Source: Acidobacteriota bacterium (GTDB lineage Bacteria; Acidobacteriota; Terriglobia; 20CM-2-55-15). From it: a stretch of DNA of 40,026 nt. The notes under the pieces are model-generated. The model did no database searches, was not told the origin of the DNA, and saw nothing but the letters and a program-made list of their open reading frames with translations. Made by a program: the position numbers and the translations under genes. The stretch lies in NCBI GenBank assembly GCA_022821145.1, contig JAJEEE010000015.1:1-40026 (forward strand). The letters run 5' to 3'. Position 1 is the stretch's first letter. Each line of letters opens with the position of its first letter. Shown piece by piece: positions 1 through 8,288 of this stretch.

Positions 1-1
1 G

Positions 2-478
2 AGCCCGTGCTGCATGGGCGGCCGCCCGCAGGTCGACCGGCCGGCGTGGGCGCAGATCGCGGCGCTGTCGTCCGTCGACGAAGTCGCGGGCCTCGACTTC
101 GGCGCCAGCGCGATGCTGGCCTCGGCCGCGGCGTGGTCGCCTAACCCGGAGAACCCGCCGTTCTACGTCGACCTGCCGGTCCGGGACGGCGAGCTGCAGG
201 CCGACGTCGCCGCCTGATGGGCGGCCTACGATCCCATCGCGATGCTGGACCAGTACGTCGCGAACCTCGGCCGGCTCTCGGCGTTGGCCGTCGACTCCGG
301 CGACCGGGACGGAAACATCACGCGGACGTCGGGCGTTCTGAGCGGGAGGCTCGCGGCGTTCGGGGTCGACCATGACTTCGAAATCTACGACGGCGACCAC
401 GTCAACCGGATCGCCGAGAGGCTGGGGACGCACGTGCTGCCCTTCTTCACGGCCCACCTCGCTTCGAACGGTCGTTGA
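2..478 (+). pseudogene. Alpha/beta-hydrolase esterase, C-terminal part, broken by in-frame TGA
   Basis: The reading frame is open from the left edge and already inside a gene. One frame runs to 478 except for a TGA at 215-217. Before the stop the peptide reads like the middle of a putative-esterase family protein (FYVDLPVRDGELQ). After it the same frame continues with WAAYDPIAMLDQYV and ends with YDGDHVNRIAERLGTHVLPF, a typical C-terminus carrying the probable catalytic His in GDHVNRI. Both halves fit one family without a frameshift, so a single base change (for example CGA to TGA) or a sequencing error explains it. The nucleophile region lies outside the window. The stop at 476-478 abuts the MFS gene, so the two were probably co-transcribed. 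The family call is moderate; the disrupted state is directly visible. Confidence 0.7.
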
Positions 479-480
479 AA

Positions 481-1848
481 ATGCCGCCAGATCCCGGCGA
501 ACCCAACACCGGCGCTCCCCCGCCGATCGACGCGCCCGACTCCACGGACCTCGGCTATCCCTGGTACGTCGTCCTGGTGCTCACGGCCGTCTACATGCTG
601 TCGTTCGTGGACCGGACGATCCTGGGCATGCTGGTGGGACCGATCCAGGCCGATCTGGGTATCTCGGACACCCAGTTCGGCGTGCTCACCGGCTTCGCGT
701 TCACGCTGTTCTACGTGTTGATGGGCGTGCCCCTGGGGCGCCTGGCCGACACCTACAGCCGACGGAACCTGATCATCATCGGCATACTCGGCTGGAGTTT
801 CTTCACCAGCGTGTCGAGCCTCGCCGGACGCTACCTGACGCTGTCGCTCGCGCGCGTGGGCGTCGGCGTTGGGGAGGCCAGCCTGTCGCCGTCGGCCTAT
901 TCGATGATCACGGACTACTTCCCCAACCGGAAGCTCGGCGTGCCGATGTCGGTCTACAACATGGGCATCTTCCTGGGAATCGCCGCCGCGTTCCTGGTGG
1001 GCGGTACGGTCGTGGACATGGTGTCGGGCACCGAGGAAATCCTGGTGCCGCTCCTGGGCGCGATGCCGCCGTGGCGCGTCACGTTCCTCATCGTCGGCCT
1101 TCCGGGCGTCCTGTTCGCCCTGCTGATGCTCACCGTGCGCGAGCCGCGGCGCAAGAACATGCGCCGGGACGCCCTGGGCGCGCCGCCCCGGTTGAGTCCC
1201 GGACAGGTGCTCGGGGAAATCGGGCAGCGCTGGCAGTCGCTGCTGGGCATCTCGCTGGGAATGATCTTCCAGTCGAGCCAGGTCTACGCGCTGTTGACAT
1301 GGGCCACGGCCATCTTCGACCGTTCCTATGGCTGGACGCCGGGACAGACCGGCCGGCCGCTGGCGCTGCTGCTGCTGACGTTCGGTTGCCTCGGGATGTA
1401 CGTCGGCGGCGTCTGGAGCGACCGTTGGCTCAAGCAGGGCGTGCCGGAAGCGCCGCTGAAGGTGGGCGCCTACGCCGGCATGGGAACGCTGGTCTTCTTC
1501 ACGCCGGCCCTGTCGATGTCCGACCCGAACATGGCGCTGGCGCTGCTGGCGCCCAGCGTCTTCCTGACCGCGCTCCCGATGGGAATCACGATCGCCGCAC
1601 TCCAGCGCATCTTCCCCAACCAGGCCCGAGCGCAGGTGTCGGCCGTGTTCCTGTTCTTCCTGAACCTGGGAGGCTACCCCTTGGGCGCCATCCTCCCCGG
1701 ATTGCTCAACGACCGCGTCCTGGGCTCCGAGGCCATCGGGACGGCCGCATCGATGACCATCGGCGCCGCGGCGGTGATGATGATCGTCTGCTTCTCGCTC
1801 ACCGCGAAGCCCTACCGCCGCCATTACACGAAAATGCACGCCAGCTAG
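481..1848 (+). CDS. Spinster-like MFS transporter
   Basis: This is a predicted inner-membrane transporter of about 455 residues with roughly twelve hydrophobic segments. The first helix (YVVLVLTAVYMLSFVDRTI) with its FVDR motif, and the loop 2-3 motif A (GRLADTYSRRN, about residues 86-96), are typical of spinster-like major facilitator proteins, which move organic acids or lipids. I take ATG at 481; a TTG at 475 would add two residues and overlap the esterase stop. The amidohydrolase gene starts 7 bases downstream, followed by beta-oxidation enzymes. The likely role is import of the carboxylate that those enzymes degrade, although the substrate cannot be read from sequence. Confidence 0.9.
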   Translation: MPPDPGEPNTGAPPPIDAPDSTDLGYPWYVVLVLTAVYMLSFVDRTILGMLVGPIQADLGISDTQFGVLTGFAFTLFYVLMGVPLGRLADTYSRRNLIIIGILGWSFFTSVSSLAGRYLTLSLARVGVGVGEASLSPSAYSMITDYFPNRKLGVPMSVYNMGIFLGIAAAFLVGGTVVDMVSGTEEILVPLLGAMPPWRVTFLIVGLPGVLFALLMLTVREPRRKNMRRDALGAPPRLSPGQVLGEIGQRWQSLLGISLGMIFQSSQVYALLTWATAIFDRSYGWTPGQTGRPLALLLLTFGCLGMYVGGVWSDRWLKQGVPEAPLKVGAYAGMGTLVFFTPALSMSDPNMALALLAPSVFLTALPMGITIAALQRIFPNQARAQVSAVFLFFLNLGGYPLGAILPGLLNDRVLGSEAIGTAASMTIGAAAVMMIVCFSLTAKPYRRHYTKMHAS

Positions 1849-1855
1849 AAGCCCG

Positions 1856-2737
1856 ATGCCGAAACCGAAGCTAGACGTCGACCGGCTCGCCGCCATCGAT
1901 ACGCACGTGCACATCCACGACGATGCCGAAGGAGCCGGGAACGCGGCCGACGCGGCGGCCCGCCGATACTTCGGCTCCCGCGCCGCGCCCGGACCGGATG
2001 CGCTCGTCGCCTATTATCGCGAACGCCGGATCGCGTGCGTCGTCTTCTCCGTCGAGGAAACGCTGACGGGCCGGCCGCAGTTTCCCAACGAGGCGGTCCT
2101 GGCGCTGGCCGAGGCCCACGCCGACGTCCTGATCCCGTTCGCCAGCGTCAACCCGATGCGTGGACCGGGCGCCGTCGACGACGCGAAGCGCCTGATCGGG
2201 ATGGGCGTCCGCGGGTTCAAGCTGCATCCCCCGCTGCAGGAGTTCCACGCGAACGACCGGAAGGCCTACCCGTTCTACGAGGTCGTCAACGAGGCCCGAC
2301 TGCCGATCGTGTTTCACACGGGCCACAGCGGCATCGGCACGGGAATGCCCGGCGGCGGCGGGGTCCGGCTGAAGTACGGGAACCCGATGGACATCGACGA
2401 CGTCGCCGTCGACTTCCCCGACATGCCGATCATCCTGGCGCACCCGTCGTTCCCGTGGCAGGACGAGGCGCTGTCGGTCTGTCTGCACAAGCCCCAGGTG
2501 TACATCGACCTGTCGGGCTGGTCTCCGAAGTACTTCTCGCCGACCCTGATCCAGTACGCGAACACGCTGCTGAAACGCAAGATGCTGTTCGGCTCCGACT
2601 ACCCGCTGCTGACGCCCGACCGTTGGTTGGCCGACTTCGCGGGGATCGCCATTCGCGACGAGGTCCGGCCCCTGATTCTCAAGGAAAACGCCGTCCGGCT
2701 GCTGGGGCTGGACGCGGACGGTGAGACAGGCTCATGA
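1856..2737 (+). CDS. Amidohydrolase family (COG2159-type) metal-dependent hydrolase or decarboxylase
   Basis: This 293-residue cytoplasmic TIM-barrel protein has no signal peptide. The metal-site elements are visible: HxH at residues 17/19 (DTHVHIHDD), FKLHPP around K122-H124, VFHTGHSG (H154), LAHPSFPW (H196) and FGSDYP (D248). The pattern matches the ACMSD/LigJ/COG2159 group, whose members include decarboxylases, hydratases and hydrolases acting on ring-cleavage products and similar acids. The gene lies 7 bases after the MFS gene, and its TGA overlaps the ATG of the next gene by four bases (ATGA). Translational coupling to a beta-oxidation enzyme suggests that it makes or processes an acid destined for CoA-dependent breakdown. 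The exact reaction is unknown. Confidence 0.88.
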   Translation: MPKPKLDVDRLAAIDTHVHIHDDAEGAGNAADAAARRYFGSRAAPGPDALVAYYRERRIACVVFSVEETLTGRPQFPNEAVLALAEAHADVLIPFASVNPMRGPGAVDDAKRLIGMGVRGFKLHPPLQEFHANDRKAYPFYEVVNEARLPIVFHTGHSGIGTGMPGGGGVRLKYGNPMDIDDVAVDFPDMPIILAHPSFPWQDEALSVCLHKPQVYIDLSGWSPKYFSPTLIQYANTLLKRKMLFGSDYPLLTPDRWLADFAGIAIRDEVRPLILKENAVRLLGLDADGETGS

Positions 2738-4851
2738 GCGATCTTGTCCGCGTCGACCTCGACGGTGACGTCGCCGTCATCACCATCGACAATCCCCCGG
2801 TCAACGCCCTGAGCACGGCGGTGGCGGACGGGCTCCGCGCGGCTTTCGCCGCGGTGTCGGGCGACGGCCGGTCGCGCGCCGTCGTCCTGGCCTGCGCGGG
2901 CCGGACCTTCGTGGCCGGCGCCGACATCCGGGAACTGGAGGCCGTGGCCGAGGGGCGCGGACCCGCCGGAGGCCCCGACGTCCACGACTTGCTGACGGCG
3001 GTCGAGGACTGCCCGAAGCCGGTGGTCATGGCCATGCACGGGACGACGCTCGGCGGCGGACTGGAGTTGGCGATGGCCGGGCACTACCGCGTGGCCGCTC
3101 CGGACGCGTCCATGGGACAGCCCGAGGTGAACCTGGGCATCATCCCGGGGGCGGAGGGCAGTCAGCGGTTGCCGCGGCTGGTGGGCGTGGAGGCGGCCAT
3201 CGAGATGCTCGTCGGCGGGCGTCCCGTGCGGGCGGCGCAGGCGCTGGAGACCGGGCTGGTGGACCGCATCGTCGAAGGCCCGCTGCTGGACGGCGCCGTC
3301 CGGTTCGCGCGAGAGATGGCCGGACGGGGCGCGCCGCCCCGCACGCGCGACCGCAACGACCGGCTGGCCTCGCCCGACGCGCACGCCGGCGCCTTCCGCG
3401 CCGGCCGTGAGATGGCGGCGGCGACGCGCAAGAACGAAACGGCGCCCTTCTTCGCTCTGGAAGCCCTGGAAGCCGCCGTCACGCTGCCCTTCGACGCGGG
3501 CTGCCGCCGAGAGAAGGATCTCGTGGTCCGATGCCTGGCCTCGGACCAGGCCCGTGCCATGATCCACGGCTTCTTCGCCGAGCGCGCCGCCTCGAAGATC
3601 CCCGGCATTCCGGAGGACGCACCGGACGTCGGCCAGGCCGCCGTCATCGGCGCCGGCACGATGGGCGCCGGCATCGCCACCGCGCTGCTCAACGCCGGCA
3701 TTCCCGTCGGGCTCCGCGACGCGTCGGCCGAAGCCCTCGAACGCGGCGTCGAAACGATCCGAAAGAACTTCCAGCGCCGGGTCGACCGAGGGCGGATGAC
3801 GGCCGCGTCCATGGCCGAACGCCTCGCCATGATCGAGGCGGCGACCGGCCTGGACGGCGTCGGAGACGCCGACCTGGTCATCGAGGCCGTCTTCGAGGAC
3901 ATGGAACTCAAGAAGAGCGTGTTCGCCGAGCTGGACGGCGTCGCGCAGGCCGAGGCCGTCCTGGCGACGAACACGTCCACGCTCGACATCGACGCGATCG
4001 CGTCGGCCACGGCGCGGCCGGAGAGCGTCATCGGCCTGCACTTCTTCAGCCCGGCCCACGTCATGCGGCTGGTCGAGATCGTCCGAGGAGAGTCCACCGA
4101 CGCCCGCGTCGTCGCCACCGCATCCCGCCTCGTGAAGCGCCTTCGCAAGGTCGGCGTGGTGGTGGGCAACTGCCGGGGTTTCGTCGGCAACCGGATGATG
4201 CTGCCCTACATGCGCGAAGCGCAGTTCCTGGTCGAGGAGGGCGCCACCCCGGCCGGCGTCGACGCGGCGCTGCGGGAGTTCGGCATGGCGATGGGCATCT
4301 TCGCCGTCGACGACATGGGCGGTATCGACCTGGCGTGGCGCGTCCGCCAGCAATACCGGCATCTGGATGCGCCCGGCGTCCGAGCGCCGCTGGTTCTCGA
4401 CAAGCTGTACGCGATGAATCGTTGGGGCCAGAAGACCGGGCGCGGCTGGCACCGCTACGAGGACGGGGACCGGACGCCGATCCGGGATCCGGAGGTCGAG
4501 GCGCTGGTCGCGGCCACGGCGGCGGAAGCCGGAATCGCGCGCCGCGACGTCGCCGACACGGAGATCGTCGAGCGCTGCATGTACATCATGATCAACGAGG
4601 CGGCCCGGATCCTGGAGGAAGGCCATGCCGCGCGCGCCGGCGACATCGACACGATCTACCTCAGCGGCTACGGCTTCCCGCGCTACCGCGGCGGCCCCCT
4701 GTGGTATGCCGACGCGGTCGGCGTCGACCGGGTCCTGGCGCGCGTCCGGGAATTCCACGCCGCGCACGGCGAGCTCTGGACGCCGGCGCCCCTGCTGGAG
4801 CGGTTGGCCGGGGACGGCAAGGGCTTCGCCGACTTCGATCGCGGACGGTAG
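2734..4851 (+). CDS. Bifunctional enoyl-CoA hydratase / 3-hydroxyacyl-CoA dehydrogenase (FadJ/FadB-like)
   Basis: This 705-residue fusion carries out the hydration and NAD-dependent oxidation steps of beta-oxidation. The N-terminal crotonase domain (about 1-190) keeps the oxyanion segment FVAGADIREL and both catalytic glutamates, E111 in GGGLELAMAG and E131 in QPEVNLGIIPG. The dehydrogenase domain begins near residue 302 with the Rossmann motif GAGTMGAG (306-313), then NTSTLDIDAI and the catalytic His in GLHFFSPAH (H436). C-terminal dehydrogenase domains follow (GNRMMLPYM; YGFPRYRGGP). It starts at the ATGA overlap with the amidohydrolase. No thiolase lies nearby, so the last step of the cycle must be encoded elsewhere or the substrate needs only partial processing. 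Confidence 0.93.
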   Translation: MSDLVRVDLDGDVAVITIDNPPVNALSTAVADGLRAAFAAVSGDGRSRAVVLACAGRTFVAGADIRELEAVAEGRGPAGGPDVHDLLTAVEDCPKPVVMAMHGTTLGGGLELAMAGHYRVAAPDASMGQPEVNLGIIPGAEGSQRLPRLVGVEAAIEMLVGGRPVRAAQALETGLVDRIVEGPLLDGAVRFAREMAGRGAPPRTRDRNDRLASPDAHAGAFRAGREMAAATRKNETAPFFALEALEAAVTLPFDAGCRREKDLVVRCLASDQARAMIHGFFAERAASKIPGIPEDAPDVGQAAVIGAGTMGAGIATALLNAGIPVGLRDASAEALERGVETIRKNFQRRVDRGRMTAASMAERLAMIEAATGLDGVGDADLVIEAVFEDMELKKSVFAELDGVAQAEAVLATNTSTLDIDAIASATARPESVIGLHFFSPAHVMRLVEIVRGESTDARVVATASRLVKRLRKVGVVVGNCRGFVGNRMMLPYMREAQFLVEEGATPAGVDAALREFGMAMGIFAVDDMGGIDLAWRVRQQYRHLDAPGVRAPLVLDKLYAMNRWGQKTGRGWHRYEDGDRTPIRDPEVEALVAATAAEAGIARRDVADTEIVERCMYIMINEAARILEEGHAARAGDIDTIYLSGYGFPRYRGGPLWYADAVGVDRVLARVREFHAAHGELWTPAPLLERLAGDGKGFADFDRGR

Positions 4852-4878
4852 GCGCGCCGCCGGCCGCATGGCCCCACG

Positions 4879-6591
4879 ATGAGCCTGGAGCAGGACCGAC
4901 CCGGAGGCGGCGGCTTCCTCCATCGCGCGTCCCGACCGTCCGAAGTCTTCACGCCCGAAGACCTCACCGAGGAACACGCCCACATCGCCCGCACGGTCGA
5001 CGCGTTCTGGAAGAACGAGGTGACTCCGGCGCTGCCGGCCATTCGGAGGCTCGAGCCCGGCGCCGCGCGCGCGGTGATGCGGAAGGCCGCGGACCTCGGC
5101 CTGATGGGGCTGGCCATACCCGAAGAGTACGGCGGAATGGAGCTGGACCTGCCCGCCATGTTGGTCGTCGCCGAGCGCGTCGCCCGCGATGCGTCCTACA
5201 TGGTCTGGGAAGGCGGCCAAACGCTGCTCGGAACGCTGCCCATCCTCTACTTCGGCGCCGATGAACACAAACGGCGCTACCTGCCGAAGCTGGTGCGCCT
5301 GGAAATGCTGACCGCCTACGCGTTGAGCGAGACCGAGTCGGGCTCCGACGCCCTGGCCATACGGACGCGGGCGGACCTGAACGGCGCCGGAACGCACTAT
5401 GTCCTCAACGGCCAGAAGATGTGGGTGACCAACGCCGGCGAGGCCGACCTGTTCATCGTGTTCGCCCGGGCCGGTGGGGAGCGGTTCACTTGCTTCCTCG
5501 TCGAACGGGCTTCGGAGGGCCTGGCCATCGGAGCGAACGAGCGCAAGATGGGCCTCCACGGCAGTTCGACGGCCGCGCTGTACCTGGACCGTGTCCAGGT
5601 CCCGGTCGCCAACGTGCTCGGCGAGGTGGGCCGCGGGCATGTCGTCGCGTTCAACATCCTCAACCTGGGACGCCTGAAACTGGGCGCATCGACGGTCGGG
5701 GCCGCCAAGGACGTGCTGGCGACGTCGATCCGCTACGCGAAGTCGCGCCGCGCGTTCGGCTCGCCGATCGCGGAGTTCGGCGCCATCCGGCACAAGCTGG
5801 CCGAAATGGCCATCCGGATCTACGCCGCCGAATCGATCGTCTGGCGAACGGCCGGGCTGATCGAGGACGACGCGCGCACCGCGGGATGGGACGCGCCCGG
5901 CGCCGCCGCGATCAAGCTGGCCGCCGTCCGTGCCGCGGCCGCAGAATGCTCGATGGTCAAGGTGTTCGGATCCGAGATGCTGGACTACGTCGTGGACGAA
6001 GGCGTTCAGATCCACGGCGGCTACGGCTACCACCAGGACTACGCCGTCGAGCGCGCCTACCGCGACGCCCGCGTCAACCGGATATTCGAGGGCACCAACG
6101 AGATCAACCGCCTGCTGATTCCCCGCATCGTCCTCGAGGACGCGGCGGCCGCCGCGTCCGATGCGGACGCACCGCCCGGCGACGCCGAGCGCCTCGTCCA
6201 CGCGGCCAAGCGGCTGGCGGTGGACGGCCTCGCCATGGCCCGCCAAGCGTTCCCCGACACTCTCGCGTCGGAACAGGAAGTCCTGATGTGCCTGGCCGAC
6301 ATCCTGATCGATACGTACGCCATGGAATCCACGCTGCTCCGGGCGCGCAAGATCGAAGCGTCGGGCCGAGACTCCGGAGCCCCGGCGATGGCCGCCGTGT
6401 TCCTGGCCGACGCGGCGGGGCGCATCGAACGGACCGCGCGAACCGTCGCCACGCACATGGCTGGGCGCGCGAACCTGGACGCGCAGGTGGAGTCGCTGGA
6501 GCGGCTGGCGCGCCGCGCGCCCCTGGACGCGATCGCCATCCGGCGCAGGATCGCCGCCCATTTGATCGACAACGAGCGGTACTCGGTCTAG
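4879..6591 (+). CDS. Acyl-CoA dehydrogenase family protein (long, VLCAD/ACAD9-like architecture)
   Basis: This 570-residue FAD enzyme should introduce the alpha-beta double bond in an acyl-CoA. The flavin-binding segment YALSETESGSDA (about 148-159), the LNGQKMWVTNA stretch and the catalytic-base region RIFEGTNEINR are all intact; the Glu at about 404 aligns with the catalytic Glu of medium- and very-long-chain dehydrogenases. About 150 residues follow the core, as in the VLCAD/ACAD9 group, which suggests longer or bulky acyl chains. The gene starts 27 bases after the hydratase-dehydrogenase gene and ends the run. With its neighbour it covers dehydrogenation, hydration and second oxidation. 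Confidence 0.93.
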   Translation: MSLEQDRPGGGGFLHRASRPSEVFTPEDLTEEHAHIARTVDAFWKNEVTPALPAIRRLEPGAARAVMRKAADLGLMGLAIPEEYGGMELDLPAMLVVAERVARDASYMVWEGGQTLLGTLPILYFGADEHKRRYLPKLVRLEMLTAYALSETESGSDALAIRTRADLNGAGTHYVLNGQKMWVTNAGEADLFIVFARAGGERFTCFLVERASEGLAIGANERKMGLHGSSTAALYLDRVQVPVANVLGEVGRGHVVAFNILNLGRLKLGASTVGAAKDVLATSIRYAKSRRAFGSPIAEFGAIRHKLAEMAIRIYAAESIVWRTAGLIEDDARTAGWDAPGAAAIKLAAVRAAAAECSMVKVFGSEMLDYVVDEGVQIHGGYGYHQDYAVERAYRDARVNRIFEGTNEINRLLIPRIVLEDAAAAASDADAPPGDAERLVHAAKRLAVDGLAMARQAFPDTLASEQEVLMCLADILIDTYAMESTLLRARKIEASGRDSGAPAMAAVFLADAAGRIERTARTVATHMAGRANLDAQVESLERLARRAPLDAIAIRRRIAAHLIDNERYSV

Positions 6592-6704
6592 TCCAGCAAG
6601 CGAAGCCGTCCGAGTCCGGTGTCCGGGTCGGTCGGTTCGGGATGTCCGACGGTATGATCGAAAGAGCGGGTACCGGGGACCCCGATGGAACACAAGAGTC
6701 GTGT

Positions 6705-6719
6705 ACACTGGAACAGTGT
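6705..6719. promoter_or_regulatory. Palindromic operator candidate upstream of the first VapBC pair
   Basis: The arms ACACTG and CAGTGT form a perfect inverted repeat around GAA. It lies 24 bases before the antitoxin ATG and overlaps a second small palindrome, GTGTACAC, at 6701-6708. VapB-type antitoxins usually repress their own promoter through such a site. The location and symmetry support an autoregulatory operator; binding itself is inference. Confidence 0.45.
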
Positions 6720-6743
6720 TATCCGAGCATCGGGGAGGCGGCC

Positions 6744-6968
6744 ATGAAGAACATCACCTTGAGCGCCGACGAGAACCTGATCGAAGCGGCGCGCCGACGC
6801 GCCGCAGCGGAGCACACGACCTTGAACGCGCAGTTTCGATTGTGGCTCGACAACTACGTTCGGCGCGAACAGCAGGCTGCCGAAGCCATGAGAGTCATCC
6901 GTGACCTGCAAGGCGGTCTATTCACCGGCGGACGGACGTTCACCCGAGACGAAATGAATGAGCGTTGA
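6744..6968 (+). CDS. VapB-type antitoxin
   Basis: This small protein of 74 residues begins MKNITLSADENLIEAARR and continues with a charged helical region (TTLNAQFRLWLDNYVRREQ), resembling ribbon-helix-helix antitoxins paired with PIN-domain toxins. The N-terminal beta strand would bind operator DNA, and the C-terminal tail (GGRTFTRDEMNE) would wrap and inhibit the toxin. ATG at 6744 follows GGGGAGGCGGCC, which contains a Shine-Dalgarno-like GGAGG. The end overlaps the toxin start by 11 bases, the usual coupled arrangement. A palindrome at 6705-6719 probably serves for autoregulation. Confidence 0.8.
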   Translation: MKNITLSADENLIEAARRRAAAEHTTLNAQFRLWLDNYVRREQQAAEAMRVIRDLQGGLFTGGRTFTRDEMNER

Positions 6969-7377
6969 GAACTTCCTCGACACCCATGTCTTCGTCTACC
7001 TGTTCGACGAAACCGATGACGACAAACGCAAGAGAGCGGAACGTCTGGTTCAGCGGGCCCTGGAGAGCGAAACCGGTTGCATCAGTTACCAGGTTGTCCA
7101 GGAGACGATCAACGTCATCACACGAAAACTCGATGCGGCGCCGCAACAAGCTCAACAGATGTTGGACCGCGTGCTGATTCCTCTTTGGCGGGTCAACCCG
7201 ACCCGGATGCTCTATCAACGCGGCCTCGATCTGCAGACCCGCTACAGGCTCAGTTTCTACGACAGCCTGATCGTGGCCGCCGCGCTGGACGCGGGCTGCA
7301 AGACCCTCTACAGCGAAGACCTGCAACACGGACAGCGAATCGAAGGCGTGACCATCGCAAATCCTTTCAGGGCCTGA
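6958..7377 (+). CDS. VapC-type PIN-domain toxin (ribonuclease)
   Basis: This 139-residue PIN-domain protein probably acts as a Mg-dependent RNase that halts translation when free of its antitoxin. The acidic active-site residues are present: D8 in FLDTHVFVY, E49 in VVQETIN, D102 in FYDSLIVAAAL, and E120/D121 in LYSEDLQHG. The length is normal for the family. It overlaps the antitoxin by 11 bases and nothing suggests decay. RNA targets cannot be predicted from sequence. Confidence 0.88.
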   Translation: MSVENFLDTHVFVYLFDETDDDKRKRAERLVQRALESETGCISYQVVQETINVITRKLDAAPQQAQQMLDRVLIPLWRVNPTRMLYQRGLDLQTRYRLSFYDSLIVAAALDAGCKTLYSEDLQHGQRIEGVTIANPFRA

Positions 7378-7487
7378 GCAGCTCCAAGGCGAAGAAGTCA
7401 CGCCAGACGACGGTCGGCGGCACGGCGGGCTTCTCCGTCGAGAGCGGCGCGAAACTCCGACGGGAGCTTCACGGAAACGGAGTCCAT
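7367..7487 (-). pseudogene. Relic of a ribbon-helix-helix antitoxin gene
   Basis: From the ATG at 7487 the minus strand reads MDSVSVKLPSEFRAALDGEA, the classic N-terminus of a ribbon-helix-helix antitoxin, and then hits a stop near 7400. Shifting the frame after the RR pair gives VPPTVVWRDFFALELL, which resembles the continuation expected in this family (VPRSTVVRE-like), and ends at 7367 inside the 3' end of the vapC gene. I read this as a frameshifted, truncated remnant of another toxin-antitoxin locus; no toxin partner is visible. It sits in the 415-base stretch 7378-7792, which otherwise shows nothing recognisable. The call is tentative because it is so short. Confidence 0.4.
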
Positions 7488-7792
7488 GAGGCCGACGACC
7501 TGAATTTTTGCTGCAGATCGCCATGCGCTCGACGTCACGCCGCTCTCTTCGACGCGTCCGCGCCAGACCCAAGACACGGAACGAGCGCGATCGGGCGGCT
7601 TTGGAAGTCGTCCAGTTGTCGAACCACGGTGGGCGTGACGGCTGGGCCAACGGACGGCCGCCCGGACGGGCGGGAACATTTTCGACGAGTCCGTACTCAA
7701 TCGCTTGCAGTCACAGGGCGACCGGGCGAGACTGACATCGGCAGACCGCCAAGCGAGCGTGCCTGCCGGACTGAACATCGGAGGACAGTGTC

Positions 7793-8275
7793 ATGCGTGG
7801 AGCAATGCTGTTGGCGGCGGGGCTCGCCGCGGGGATGGCCGTCACCGTGGTCACGGGGCAGGACGCCGGCCGCAACGTCGTGATGATGAATCACGTGGGC
7901 ATCAACGTGCCCGACATACCGGAGGCCATCGCGTACTACACCGAGACGATGGGTTACCGCGAAGCCTTCCGGCTCGAGAACGACGACGGGCAGCCACGGC
8001 TGGTCTACATGCACATCAGCCGGAACACGTTCCTCGAGCTCCAGCAGGCGAACGCCGACCGGCCCGCGGGTTTCACGCACTACGGCCTGCACGTTGCGAA
8101 CGCGGCGGAGGCGGTGGCGGACTTCAGGAGCCGAGGCGCCACGGTCAGCGACACGAACGACAGCGCGACCAACGCGGTGCTCGCCAACATCACGGACCCC
8201 TACATGGGGCGGATCGAGTTGACCGAGCTGCCGCCCGATTCCTTGCACTACCAGGCCATCGAGAGCTGGAACTGA
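7793..8275 (+). CDS. Exported VOC-superfamily (glyoxalase-like) protein
   Basis: This 160-residue protein has a likely signal peptide (about 1-22, ending VVTGQ) followed by a vicinal-oxygen-chelate fold: MMNHVGINVPDIPEAIAYY near the start and THYGLHVANAAEAVADF in the second module, ending with DPYMGRIELTEL. The first-module His in NHVG and the Glu in RIELTEL are plausible metal ligands. Most VOC enzymes (lyases, dioxygenases) are cytoplasmic, so secretion is notable. GGAGGACAGTGTC places a good ribosome site before the ATG. The next gene follows after 13 bases and is also exported, which suggests a two-gene periplasmic unit. The substrate is unknown. Confidence 0.82.
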   Translation: MRGAMLLAAGLAAGMAVTVVTGQDAGRNVVMMNHVGINVPDIPEAIAYYTETMGYREAFRLENDDGQPRLVYMHISRNTFLELQQANADRPAGFTHYGLHVANAAEAVADFRSRGATVSDTNDSATNAVLANITDPYMGRIELTELPPDSLHYQAIESWN

Positions 8276-8288
8276 GAGGAGCACCGCC

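Noticed and set aside
372-1914. Long frames on both strands over the MFS gene
   Set aside because: They are composition-driven; the hydrophobic pattern and motif A belong to the 481-1848 frame only.
2599-6708. Very long minus-strand reading frame (over 1300 codons) opposite the beta-oxidation genes
   Set aside because: It is an antisense shadow of high-GC coding sequence. Its protein is Arg/Asp/Gly-rich with no family motif, while the plus-strand genes carry intact active sites.
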